Shown: one piece after another, positions 50,447 through 63,304 of the stretch | Numbering within the stretch: the first letter of the stretch is position 1 | How the letters are laid out: the number at the start of each line of letters is the position of its first letter | Assembly (NCBI GenBank): GCA_012295275.1 | Contig: CM022668.1 | Span: 790,637 to 854,636, forward strand | Length of the DNA stretch: 64,000 nt | Source: Chrysomallon squamiferum | Taxonomy: Eukaryota; Mollusca; Gastropoda; Neomphalida; Peltospiridae | Direction: 5' to 3' | Notes under the pieces: generated by a model | The model's input: only the letters and a program-made list of their open reading frames with translations | Told to the model about the DNA's origin: nothing | Database searches by the model: none | Made by a program: the position numbers and the translations under genes

Positions 50447-53337
50447 CTGTAAATAAATGCAAGATAATTATATGCATATTTAAAAACCATTTGTTAAAGC
50501 AAACCAAACAATCAATATTTTAGTTTTTCTAAATTGCGCTAATAGTCGCTTTAACATACACAGATACCTCATCGTAACAAAACAACACCAAAAAAAACCC
50601 ACCAATATTTAAACCCGTAAGTTATAATCACTTCATCTAAGTAGATAACAATTATATTAATACTGTTAAATATTAAAAGAAGTGATAATTTCATATTTAA
50701 TGCAGTCATTTATAAAAAATATAACAAACTGTCCAAAATATTTGAATAGTATGTGCATCTACTTACTCAAGTTAAATACCATCAGTCATGTTGAGTCAGA
50801 AATGAATAGATCTAAATCAAACTGGACAGAAACCTACCGGTACTAATCAAATATGCCTAAATAAATTAGCATATTGCATAATACATAGATTTCCACATAA
50901 CTGGGTTTTATTTTTGTTTAAGAAACAAGATCATGCTAATGATATTTTTATTATCGTCATCATCAACATTTTCATATTTGTTTTGGGTTGTTTTAATTTT
51001 ACCTATGAATATAAAAAAAAAAAATAAAAAAAAAAAAAAAAAGGAAAATGAATTTGTATGATTTTTTAAAAATAATATTGTTATATTTGATATATATCAT
51101 TATTTATACGTTGTCATCGCCAGAGGTTCTTTAATGAGGCTGATTTTCAAATAAATCCAGTTTATTTATAAAGTCTAATTCGTTGCCACCTACTGTTATT
51201 GTGAAAAGCTTTCCACAAAGCTCCGATCCTATCTCCAACTGGGTCAGATAATGCATAATTACAGAGAAAAATAGTTGCTAAAGCTCACATTGTGTGCTTT
51301 TTATAAAAGAAAATCCGTATCTCTGGTTATTCATTTATATCCAACAACAAAAAAATATTTAAAAAAAAATATATATATATTAGTTTTTTTTCTTTTTTAC
51401 CTTATTTTTTTAACAAAAGGAGGGAAAAAGAAGATGTAGGTTAATTGTTATAGATGTATATACTCAGTAGTTGGTAATGACTTGCTTTACTGAACTGGTA
51501 TTTTTATTTTGAATAGGATGAATAAGCAGAAGAAAAGAAAAGAGAGAATAACGTTAAAAATATAATTAAGCAAATAAAAAAAAAAAAAATAAAAAAATCA
51601 GAGTTTAAATTAAATATGACTTTAATTAACTATTTTAACTTCACCTAGAAAATAAATAGGAATGGTTTATAATTTAGGTTTTAGCTGTTATCAAGCCTAT
51701 CCCACTACCTCCGCTAACAGTTTCTTTTGTTATATAAGATAAGGTGTGGTTAACAGCAAGAAATACACTCAGACTGTTGGAAGAAAAGTTTAAATCAGTT
51801 TCTATCAGATATTTGGAAATTTCACTTTTCTTATAAATTTAATGATCACTTGACATTGTTAACTAACAAAAATGCCTCAAAACCAGTCTACGTTAGCTTG
51901 ACACGGGTCACTGATTAGAAATGTAACGAAAAAGAGGTTGATGGATAGACGTCACCATGTTTACCAGTATGCCCTACGGTAAATGGAAATTTTTATTTTC
52001 ATGCTGAGCAGTCAGACGAGTAGACGCGGAAGAATGGAAAAAGACTATTTTACCATTACGAAATATTCTTATCTAATTTAATTTATAGTTTTTCTAATAC
52101 AACTTCTTGTTCAAAGAGATGCATGGTTGCTTCGGAAGAAAATAAACAAACAAATAAAATAAATAAATAAATTATAAGAATCAAAATTTAATGAACACCC
52201 GAGTGTTACGCCCTTCCGTCTTACTAATTCATTACGAGAAATCTTTTATTTCTACAATGTGAGGATAGCAATATGGAAGAAGTTATTCTTAATATTAGAA
52301 AAATAACCTCCTAACATGAAGCTTTTTCATTAGTTACAAAATATTTATGCGCCAGCTCATGTAGATAGAAAGAGGAAGAATGGATTATATCTCACGTACC
52401 TATTATTATACATCAAATAATTCTGTCTGACAAACCGATGAGTTCTGTTTACAAATTTGACCTAAGGTGCCGTCTTTTTAAAATAAACTGACTGATTTAT
52501 GATTCGAAATTATGTGAACAGATAAGAATTCATTTTGTTCCCGATAACCTGACAGAGAAACAATTGTCGTATCTCCGCTTAGGATATTTATTATCATAAA
52601 CAATGTGTACAATCAGCACTTTTATATTTTTAACATTTTCTAGTAATCGGGAGTTACTGTTTTGTCACTGGTAGAACCCAAAAGTGTTTGTAAATGTTTT
52701 TGTTTTTTTTGTTATTGTTGTTTATGTTGGGACGGTTTTTTTCTCTTTTCTTTTATGATAAAGCATTGTCTTTTAATACACTTAAAAAAAAAATATATAT
52801 ATATATATATACAAATATATCTTTAAACAAAATACATATATCAGAAAGAGAGAGAGAGACTCAGAGAGGTATACATGTGTAATTGCATAGAAACATTATT
52901 CAAATGTCACAAACCAAACTAACATATTTAAATCTAGGTAAACAAGCTTGAGCTTGAGCCTTAGTAAACAAGCTTGAGCTGTTATGGATTAATTACACTG
53001 TTTATTAACTTGGCTTTTTATATGCCAAAATGTTTAAGACCAGTTATGTTAAAGCCAAATAAACTGTGCAATTATTTTCTATTCAGCAAGTCAACAGTAT
53101 TTAGCTTTTGGTGGTTAGTTTCTTATTTTATGCTATAAATAAAAACTGTATTTATTAATAAATGCGTTATACAAATAAATACACATTTTAAAATAATGTA
53201 CGAGCGTACCCCTGGCCCTTCCAAATAATACAACTTCGTACATGTAAACAATACATAAATATACTTTGATAGATGAAGATCATGTTGTTGATCAGTTATA
53301 ATATTTAAAATACGTATGGTCTTCTCTTTTTTTTTTT

Positions 53338-53382
<45 letters not shown>

Positions 53383-55320
53383 TTGTTATACATTTTTATG
53401 TACGAAATCAGTTTAAAGAAAGGGAAGTGGGAGCTCTTGTCATTACTAGTAGAGGCTGGAATTAGTAAAAAGTAGGTTAATAAAAACAGCACCACATATA
53501 ACTATATAAAATTAGTTTTGACAGTACAAGTATACACTGAATTCATTGTTGCAGAAAATAGAGTAATTGTTAAATCTATTTGCCTCTAACAATAAAAACT
53601 CGTCCTGACAAAAGTGAACAAAAGATTAACGTCACAAGAAATGCTTTGAATGGTTAATCTGGATTAATCTAGAGTGTAAGAGATATTAGTTAATCTGCAC
53701 GAAACGGAATTAACAATTAAGCAAAGTAACGTTTGTAATGTGTAGATAGTTTCTAGCAGGTTTCATCCCCACACCTAACGTCCATTATTTTTATTTTTTT
53801 ATTTTTTTTAAATTCGACTTCATGATTATCCATCCCTTCATCCTACCTCTGTTACTAAGACAATGTTTATGTAACGTTCATTTTTTTAAAATATGTATTA
53901 CAATTAGAATACTGTATGTGATTCATTCGCGTACTGTAATTTTAGGTTATTGAACAGATCTACTTTTAGCAGTTATAAATATTTTTCACTGATCAGAAAA
54001 TATGGAATATGAATAATTTTGACAAAGTTAATAAGCTGAAATTATATTTTATAATCATTATTATTATTACTACTGTTTCTGCTGTTACTACGACTATTAT
54101 TTACTTATTTATTTCCATTTTATGATTATATTTATGTACATGTGACAATCATAACATTAACAGTTGGTTTTTCAGTAAAAAATAATACTACCCTAGGCTG
54201 TATTTGTGAATAATTCCGCCTCTCCGTTTAGACGATACCTGGTATCGGCCATTTTGTTCATCGTATGTTTATGTACCTATATATTTGAAACAAGACTTAC
54301 CTCGAGTTACCTATATCAGAAGGTAACACTTCGCTAGTAGTTACAGGTAAACTGTAATGTCACAGAAATTCCAAGTGTCTAAACATGTATCATTGTTTTA
54401 TGTTATCGTCTTTTGTCGTATAAAATAAACTTTTAAGCAAAAAACCTAACGCTAAACACAAGATAAAGAAAGTTTCTAAAACTTGCTAGATCAAGAAAGA
54501 CGCGACATCAATGACCCGTGGCCTGTGATGGAATGTACGTGGGCAGATCCAGTCATTTCATTGGTCGGTGATGTTTGATGACGGTTTCACCCATGTTTAC
54601 AGACCCGATTGAAAAGCAGGTAGATTGTTTTGGTGCGACCGGAGACAGTGAACTCAGTGAAATGTACAGCGTTACTATATTTATCATAACTGAACTAGTT
54701 GACAGTTTGACACCCATAATAAACTGTAAGCGCAGAAGATACTGAAATGACATCAAGTCAAAATTAAACTCCAAGATATTACCTACAATATAATAAATGC
54801 CTAGGTTTACTATTTTCAGTTCATTTGTAAAACACACTTAAAGTGGACCTGGCTGACCATAAAAAGCATCATACTCAGGCGTATAAAAGAACATCCCCAT
54901 AAATTATGAGACAAAAGTATCTGGTATCAATATTGGTCAGAAGGAACTTACAATATTTAACATGTTCACTTATTTACAAAGTCTAATAACTTAAAGTCTT
55001 AGTATTTTCCCTTTCAACAGTCCAGTTATTTCAGAAATGTCATGAGAGCTGATGCTTTACATCTGGGTGGAAATTTCAAGAGATGGTGTGTAGATGATGC
55101 AAAGGATCCAACATCTGTTGTTGCCTCCAGTTAAACAGCAGGTCCATGGTGATGCATGAAATAGATATGGTTGTCTTCATGTTCATCTGAATCAGGTCAA
55201 TCCATAGACTTTTTTTAATTTCCATGGATTAATTCTTTAGATAGTTGAGGACTTGCTTGCTCTATCATGTACCGTTGTCAAAATATTAATTATTCTTCAA
55301 TCACTTACTAAACAATGTTG
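50447..55320. other. Gene-poor spacer upstream of innexin B
   Basis: AT-rich with A runs (51009-51045, 51579-51597), (AT)n near 52793 and (TTA)n at 53349-53383. The upstream exon(s) of innexin B probably lie in the first part. No coding family is recognised. Confidence 0.45.
53327..53384. repeat. T run followed by (TTA)n
   Basis: About 24 T followed by about 11 ATT units. Confidence 0.9.
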
Positions 55321-55915
55321 ATATTTCTGTAAGTTTCTGATACACGATGGATGGAATATGGCCTACTTACTTTCCCACTGAACACTCCTCCTGTACAGGT
55401 TCTTGTTAAAATAGTTTCTTCTAAAAGCTTCATTAATGATTTTAGGTCCATCATGTATGCACTTTGGAATTTTTCAATAAATGAAAATTTGTGTTATGGC
55501 AGTCAGTTTTCTGTCAGTACCAATCCATTGCTGTTATATTATCACTAGGACATTTCAACATGCTTAAGCTTTAGATTAGGTTTCTGGTGATATTTACAGA
55601 CATAGTAGAGATGAGATCCTGATGACTTAGTAAGAACACACAATTTTGCAGCAAAGGTGCAAGTGAAGAAATTCCAATCTTCTTTTCTGTTAGGATTCTT
55701 TACAAGAAAAAATAATGTTCCTTGAGATGTGATAAGATTAGCTGGTTTTGATGTTGTACCTATTACAAAGTTCTTCTATGAAAGCTTTGTTCTTATCTCT
55801 TTGTCCTAATATACCCATCTGCTTTTTTACATGACAGCTTTTAGCACTAGGTTGTTTGTGGCTCCAAATTTCTTCATAATCCTGTCTGTCTTCCAAAATC
55901 ACCACCCAGAGTAGG
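55040..55915 (-). pseudogene. Unassigned coding-like relic
   Basis: On the minus strand, adjacent open stretches in two frames look protein-like. From about 55915 to 55740 there is DYEEIWSHKQPSAKS and KAFIEELCNRYNIKTS. From about 55775 to 55540 there is NLITSQGTLFFLVKNPNRKE and LYYVCKYHQKPN. Further on (about 55190-55120) comes DEHEDNHIYFMHHHGPA. They lack a common frame and contain stops. Composition and broken order suggest a decayed transposon-type or domesticated gene; I cannot name the family. Confidence 0.3.
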
Positions 55916-57849
55916 GTTATAATAAAGTACTACATCTGTTACATGTCTCTACTGCATTATAGTGTTTTGCTTACCTTAAAGCATTTGAAATGGCAAAATG
56001 TGCATTTTATGCTCAGCTATGTCCACTTAAGTGTACTTTACTAATAAACTAAAAATACTGCATCTTGCAATTTTTCTTATGTTGTAAGTAATATCTTGAA
56101 GTCTAATTTTGACTTCATGTCATTTCAAGGTCACTTGGAGCACACAATCAAATAATAAGCGAATTATGAGAGGTTTGGGATTCTTATCAAAATAGCTTTC
56201 CAAATGACATCAATTTCATCAAACTGACCTGGTTATCAAGATATTAGGGTAAAAAAAGAGATGTTTTTTTGGCAAAAAGTAAAATTTGGGCCCATTATCT
56301 CTACAAAATATAATATTTGAGATTTGTGCTAGTTATGTCAAATTAATTTGAACGAAATGTTGCTTTTTGGAGGGTGATTTGACATGGAATGACCCATATA
56401 TTACATTTTGTTATTTATTTATCAGCAAAATGGAAGATGGTGAGGTTAAACCCATTGGATGATTAGACAGAATGACCAATATGGAGTTAGAAATATTCAG
56501 TCTAACAAGTTTATAAACAATTTATCAATAGATTTGACAAAACTATTTTGTGCATTATCAACACTAAAATATCATAATTAAATCTTCAATCTAACAGATT
56601 TTATTACTACTACTATTATTATTATACCATTCTACAAATAAAATAACATCATTACCTGGAACAATAATGAATATATTCTATCTTTTTTGTTTGTGTCTTT
56701 TTTTTCTTTTTAAAATTATAGTTTACGTTACAGTTCAACTAATCTGAAAACAAAAGAAACCAAACCAATGCTAGAAACATTAAACAATATATATTTGTCC
56801 TCAGCTTTATGTTTAAATACAGAAGGTATGTTATGCAAAGTTTAGAAGTATATTTGAATTGTAAACAAAAATTTAAATGCTGTTAATATTGTAAGTTTTA
56901 TTCAGGGGATATATAAAAAGAAAGAACACAAGATTTATTACCTCAATAATAGTATAATATATAATGTTGAAAAATAAAATTACTAAAGAAACAGATAACT
57001 AAACTAATCATTCTTTTATATATATTTCAAATGTAATATTTTGTACAAAATTTTATTAAACAAAACTGTAACTGACAAAATAGATGAACATAATAATAAA
57101 ATAACAACCTTACAAGAATAAACAAAAAAAATGTGAGAATAAAATAAAAAATGCATCTTTAAAAAAATATAAATACAATAAATACAAAGTTAATATATAA
57201 AATAGAACATTGCTCTGAGATTACATCCTCCAAAACCAAATTACTTGATACAGATTTATATGTGTGCGTGAACACACATGTACAGGTGTGTGTTTACATT
57301 AAAATAATAAAAAAATAACAGCTTTCTATGTTTCAGTGAAAATGCATGACAACATATTTAATATATTTCCAGAATGCCTATAAAATTTTGGTCTTGGATC
57401 AAATTGTTTGAAATGTGTGTTTGACGTTTATTGTAACAGGAAAGAAAGATATGAAATACAAAGAACAAATTTTATAGAGCTTTGACATTTCTGCAATTAA
57501 TATGATAAACAAATATTTGAAACATGCATTCTTCACCAATCTTACCAAGTTTTAATATGTTTTTTATTTTGCACTCAATGTACGAAAAATGCAAAAATAT
57601 GTATTTTCCATATAAATAAATAAATTTTTATGGAAATTGTACATCGTATTTGGAGTAAACATTGCAATGGTAATTTAACATATTTATTTTTATTTAGGCT
57701 ATATATATATATATATATATATATATTTACTCAGGCTTCTGCTTTCCCGAAAAGGAAAACTTTAAAAACAGTTTGTACATAAACTAACCCCTCTCAGCAG
57801 CACTCACACATGTGCAGTTATAAAAGCAGTTTGACTTTTTTCAGTTTAC
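55916..57849. other. Spacer downstream of the CPS pseudogene
   Basis: AT-rich with a (TA)n at 57702-57726. I find no exon for the missing CPS C-terminus. Confidence 0.45.
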
Positions 57850-60762
57850 CTTTTTTTTTCAATGGCTGCCTGGCAGATGACATAATTATCTGTGATGTAT
57901 TTTGTCTGATGATTTGGGAGGTTTACTACCAGATCAATCATTTTATCTTCTATCAGCCTGAAAATTAAACACATCTCTAGACTTAATTAATAATAATTAA
58001 GCAATAAATTAGAGAGTAAGAATTTTAATAAGCATGTTAGCATTAAGATATAAATAAATAATGGTTAAATAGATAGATTTTGTTTAAATTCTCACTGAAT
58101 ACAAATACCTCTCTGTAAAAATCAAATAAAAATAATACTAAATTGTGAAACATACTTTGTAGCGACAGGAAAACCACTATGATCCTCTGAGACTGGCCAG
58201 CTGACAGTCTGAGTGGGTATGTAGTGAATGTTCAAATATTCCGCTGTCTTGTCAGTGGCATATATCTGAAATTAATATAATACTGTGCATTATAAATCAA
58301 ATAGTTATAAAGCAACATATGGCATAAATCTGAAATTAATATATAACCATAATATGTTACTGCATAACTTAATAATTATCTCAGTAACTCGTAATTATTA
58401 ATGCACAATAGATAGTTATTATTTGATTAGCAATCTGATTTTTAGCAAAAGACATGATAACAGTTCTATAAAATTTCTGACCTGTACCAATTATATTTCA
58501 GTCTATTACTGTTAGTCAAACTGTGACAATGTCTGACGGAATCTGTTATTAAAACTAAAAAAAAATAAAAAGTGTTTCTTACCTGGTAACCCAGTGTGGA
58601 CAATCTCTTGGCAATGGGTAGAAAGTGAGACAAGAAAGACTTCAAGAAAGACCAGAACACTGCGACCATCTTTAGGCATCTTGAAACCAGCAGACATCAG
58701 AGCCTTCAGGAATGCTGTGTATTTGGTTCTTCCAAAACAGGCAACCTGAATGAATGAGTTTATTCTTATTAAATATGTTTAATAAATGTTTATTGTTCTA
58801 CACTGAAAAGTCTTCAATTAAAATGTAATTAAAATAAATAATAAACAATTAAAAGACTAAAACTTTATTTTACTATCCAGAAAATTGCAACTGTCCATTG
58901 AAATTTTGAAAATTTTACTATAACTCACCAAATCAGGACATTCAAAAACTTTTTATCAATTATTGCAAATACAAAAGAAAGTCTATCTTCCTATACTTTT
59001 TTGCTTTTTCTTTATAATAAACCAAAGTAGATAAAACAAAACAATCAACAGGAAGTATAAAAGATAAAAGTCAAATATATCATGACAAATAACTTAATTC
59101 ATTCTCCTCATGCTTACCTCCCCTGTTGAAGCCGTTTGTCATTTGAGGAGAGGATCAGTGTCACTGAGTCAAGAGCTAATATCTTCTTTTGACATGTAAT
59201 AATTTATAAAACATCATTTCTTTTTATTTGGTAATTTCTTTTAAATGATTCAGCGAAAAAAAAAAAAATAATAACATTATTTATATTACAAAATGAACTA
59301 CCAATCAACTAAAATTATTTTTGACAATATCAAATAATTTAAAACTTTAAAATATTTACCTGATTTCAACATATGTAGTTGGATTGTGTGGGTTTTCAAG
59401 AGTAGGTAGCTCTGCCAAGTTCAGTTCTTCACCTAGCATCACTCTGGTTGCTGTGGCAATGAAATCTGTTCCTATTGTCTTGGATACAAAAGGACAGGAT
59501 CTAGCTGCTCGCAGATTCAGTTCAATCACCTAAAAGTAAACCAAAACTAACATGTATTGATAAAACGAGAACCAGTATATATTATTATTAAAAGTTCGCT
59601 TATAGCATTCATTTCAAATACAAAACCAATTAATAAACTATTCTTATATGTTATAAGATAGGAATCTATATGCAAATTAAAACTGCATGTTAAACACACA
59701 CATTCACCTTCAATGAAGTGTTAATATAGCATATATTGTCAAATCAGGACTGATTATGTCATCAAATCGGTGCCTTGCTGCTTAAACTGCAATCCAAACC
59801 ACTACATAAATATTCAGATTCTGTTTTAAGATAAAACAAGATAAATATTCTACCCTGACATCATTATCCTTGACAAGAAACTGAATGTTAAAAGGACCAG
59901 TGATTTCAAACTTGTTAGCAATTTTACTTGTAGCTCCTCTGATCTGAAAAAAATTATATAAAATTTTGTTACAAAGTAAAGAATATTTATTTATCAATTT
60001 AAGTATTAATTATAATCTAACTATTATTAAGTGTGACACAAAAGTTTCTCCATAAAGATGCTAAAAATAAAGTAAGTTTATAGCATGCAAATACCACTTT
60101 AAATTACTTATTATAAAGTTAAGAAATATATTTAGTATGTTTTAGATTTGTTTTTATATATATGTTTGTGTGTATATATAAAGGAGAAAAAGTAAAATAG
60201 CTCGTTAATTATATCATTAAACCAATTTATTATTAGCAAATAAACAATAACTATTTTAATAAAATACAAATTAGGCTATATTAGTATCATCGCAGATGGA
60301 CTTGACCTAGAGTTGCATCTCAATCTAGTTTTTGATGTGAAATTTAATGTATAAATTCATAAAGTAATATCTGAACTTGAAATTAAGCATGTAAACTTGC
60401 AATTTCAAGAGCCTCTTCGCTGATAGTTTGTGTTGGCAGTATGAGAGTAGCATCTCCACTGTGTACTCCAGCATTCTCCACATGTTCACACATAGCATGT
60501 GTCACCACCTAACACAACAAAACAATACTTTCTACATCTTACTGTGACATAATCATTATCAATTTTCTTTTACTTGACAGTAATCATAAAATAATATTTT
60601 CCATATCAAACTACTGGTTTTCTTTTCTGTTTACCTCACTTATTTCATATAATCTTTTCTGTATCACATTATTAAATTACTGTCTGTAAATCCTGTAAAT
60701 GTTTATCTAGAATAAATTTTATTATATATTTTAAAAATGTCATTCACTTTAAAATAATAACA

Positions 60763-60795
<33 letters not shown>

Positions 60796-63209
60796 GTAAT
60801 AAACAATTAAGAAAAAAAAAAAAAATTAAAAATTAAAATACAACCAAATTCAGATACTGTATACATGCTAGAATTATTTGAAAGATTAAAATGATTAAAT
60901 TTTTTTACAGGTTCTTTGTTCTCCATTTATAATAAAAAGAAGGGAAAAAAATGTATTAATTATAACAGAACATACAATTCACGCGTAATAACAAAATCTA
61001 AATATAAGAAAAATAAATAACAATTCAAGAAACAAAGTAAGTTTTTTCTTTTTTTGACATCACAACTGATACCTTGTCAGCCACTGCATCCATCTCAACC
61101 TCTCGTGCTCCTACATAGAACTTTGTAATCACCACTGGGAATTTATTTGAAATCTGAGCAGCTTGTTTGAGGTAACCTTTCAGCTGGTCTGGAGTATATG
61201 CCACATTCATGGCCGACCCACTGAGAATGTAAGATGGTCTCAGTAGACAGGGATAACCCACTGTAGCGGCAAAGTCAAGAGCTTCATCCTAGTTTGAATA
61301 AACAGGTTCAAGGAATTATCAGCAAGGAATGGATATCTGGTTAACTGTGTTTTTAAACTGGTGAATTTAAAATAATTAAATGGCAAAGAATTTAATATTA
61401 TCATCAAATTATTTTTAATTAAAAACTTTAAAAGAAGATGTGGATGAAAATGAAATGATTCAATCTCATCCATAGTTTCAAAAATATTTCATCAGTGGAT
61501 ATAAATTAGGACAATCCATCAAAATGTCATGCACTGTCAAAATCCACTGTCAATGTTCACTGTTCAATCACTGTATGGAATGCCCATGTTGCCATGAGAC
61601 AAATTCATTGCAGCCTTAGCAGCTAGGTGTCTCATTGCCACTAATGCCTAACAAAATGCAAATGTTTTTTTCAGTGTTATAAGAGTTATCCAATAGTTAA
61701 AATTAAAAAGAAGAATCATGAACATGTTCTATTTTATGTCTCAGTTAATAACTGGTAAACCAGACAATACTGTATGTCCTTTACTGTTCTAGGATAGGTT
61801 ATCAGTTACATACAAAACAATAACAAGGAAGAATACAAAACTGAAATTTCTATACATTACCAAATATAGTTTATCAGTTAAATAACAACATAAATTAAAT
61901 AACAACATTTTTAAAATTACAAGTAAGTTATCTGTAAATTTCTTGAACAAATTTGTTTTATTATTTTGCTAAATTACAGATACATCGGTAAGAAAATTTA
62001 AATGAAAATAATTGATAGCCTGAGAACTGCTGTAGTCAAATTCACCTGCCTGACCAATGGAGAATCCACCATTGCCCAGAACCAAAATCTTTGATACCTG
62101 TAACAAAATATTTTGAAATAGTTACCTTAAATATAATTTTTTTTTATAAATAAATATAAATTCATATTTTTCTGGCATCGCATGTTTAACTGACAGCTTT
62201 TTTATTTTGATGAGATCAAGAAAGAATAAAAAAAAAAAAATGAAAATAAACTTTTGTATTTACACACCAATGATTTGACAACATGTTTCAAAAAAAAAAA
62301 AAAAATTCAATAAATATTTCAATAAAGCAAATTTTATTATTTCAAAATTTACTTTAATACTGTTATAAAACATAAGAATATTCAAATTAATGAGAAGTCA
62401 TTATAATCAACTAGAATCCCTTGTCTGGATAAAGTCTTTGTGTGCTGTTCAGTGTGATGCTATCCTCTGCAAGATGGTTTCTTTCCATTACACATCAACT
62501 TCATTTCATTTATCTTCCTGTGTATTATTTCCCCATCATCCAGTTTCCAAATGCAGATGTCAACTATCAGTGAATTATTGCATAATCTAGTAACAAGCCC
62601 TGCCCAGGCAAATTCTGTCTTCTAACGTATTCAATCACATCTGTGATTTTTCTGTTCTCTCTTACATTGATACCTTTTTTTATTTATGGTATTTAAATTA
62701 CACAGGGCTTTCAATTTAATCTAGATAAAGTTCCAAAATATGCTTGTGTAATATGATATCTCTTTATAGTAGTCCTCTTTTTATTTAGATTATGTTGCTT
62801 TCTTTGGTGAACTGTCAACATGTTGGTGTATAGTCTCTCACGAATTTAATACACACATCTTCTAGCCCTTTCTTAAAATAAGTTTGAATTTGCACACAGA
62901 GCTAAAAGCCTTTTTGTAATCTTGGCTGTTCTCTTTCAGTTGATTTACAAAATGATGTAGACTGTCAGTGATTATTTGCTCGTGAATTCAGCTAATCCCT
63001 TTTTACCTATCTCTTAGCACTGCTTCCACTACCTGTAAGTATTACAATGTATGAAGAGAAGAGTTTCGAAGTTTTCATTTATTTCAGTGGATGTAAAAAA
63101 AATTATTCACAATTATTTATTTCTCACATAGCTTTGTATCTGCTAGTCCACCAAATGCTTCTGGGTGAAACTGAGCAGTAAAAATAGGTCTGCTGGTGTG
63201 CACAATACC
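57850..63209 (-). pseudogene. Carbamoyl-phosphate synthetase, mitochondrial CPS1/CPSIII type: decayed, internally deleted copy
   Basis: Exon remnants on the minus strand, 5' to 3': 63209-63128 (end of the glutamine amidotransferase domain, AQFHPE), 62097 to about 62020 (start of the synthetase, [15 protein letters not shown]), 61288-61073 (second ATP-grasp half, [18 protein letters not shown]), 60508-60401 ([17 protein letters not shown]), 59943-59854 (ITGPFNIQFLVK), 59529-59360 ([16 protein letters not shown]), about 59190-59118, 58745-58583, 58265-58156 (allosteric domain, ATDKTAEYL) and 57957-57850 (LVVNLPNHQTKY). Between the second and third remnants about 650 residues of a normal enzyme are missing in only 730 bases. 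Exon 59190-59118 has TGA stops at 59171-59169 and 59141-59139. Exon 58745-58583 has a frameshift near 58648. The tail resembles CPS1/CPSIII rather than CAD. The full enzyme makes carbamoyl phosphate for the urea cycle; this copy cannot. Confidence 0.82.
60760..60800. repeat. (AAT)n microsatellite
   Basis: About twelve ATA units in the spacer between CPS remnants. Confidence 0.85.
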
Positions 63210-63304
63210 CTGGATAATATTACAATGAAAAATAATTTAACCAGAAGATGATTCTTTTTATTTCAGTTATAGAGAAACCCTATTAAGTTAAAGATATCCC
63301 TATA

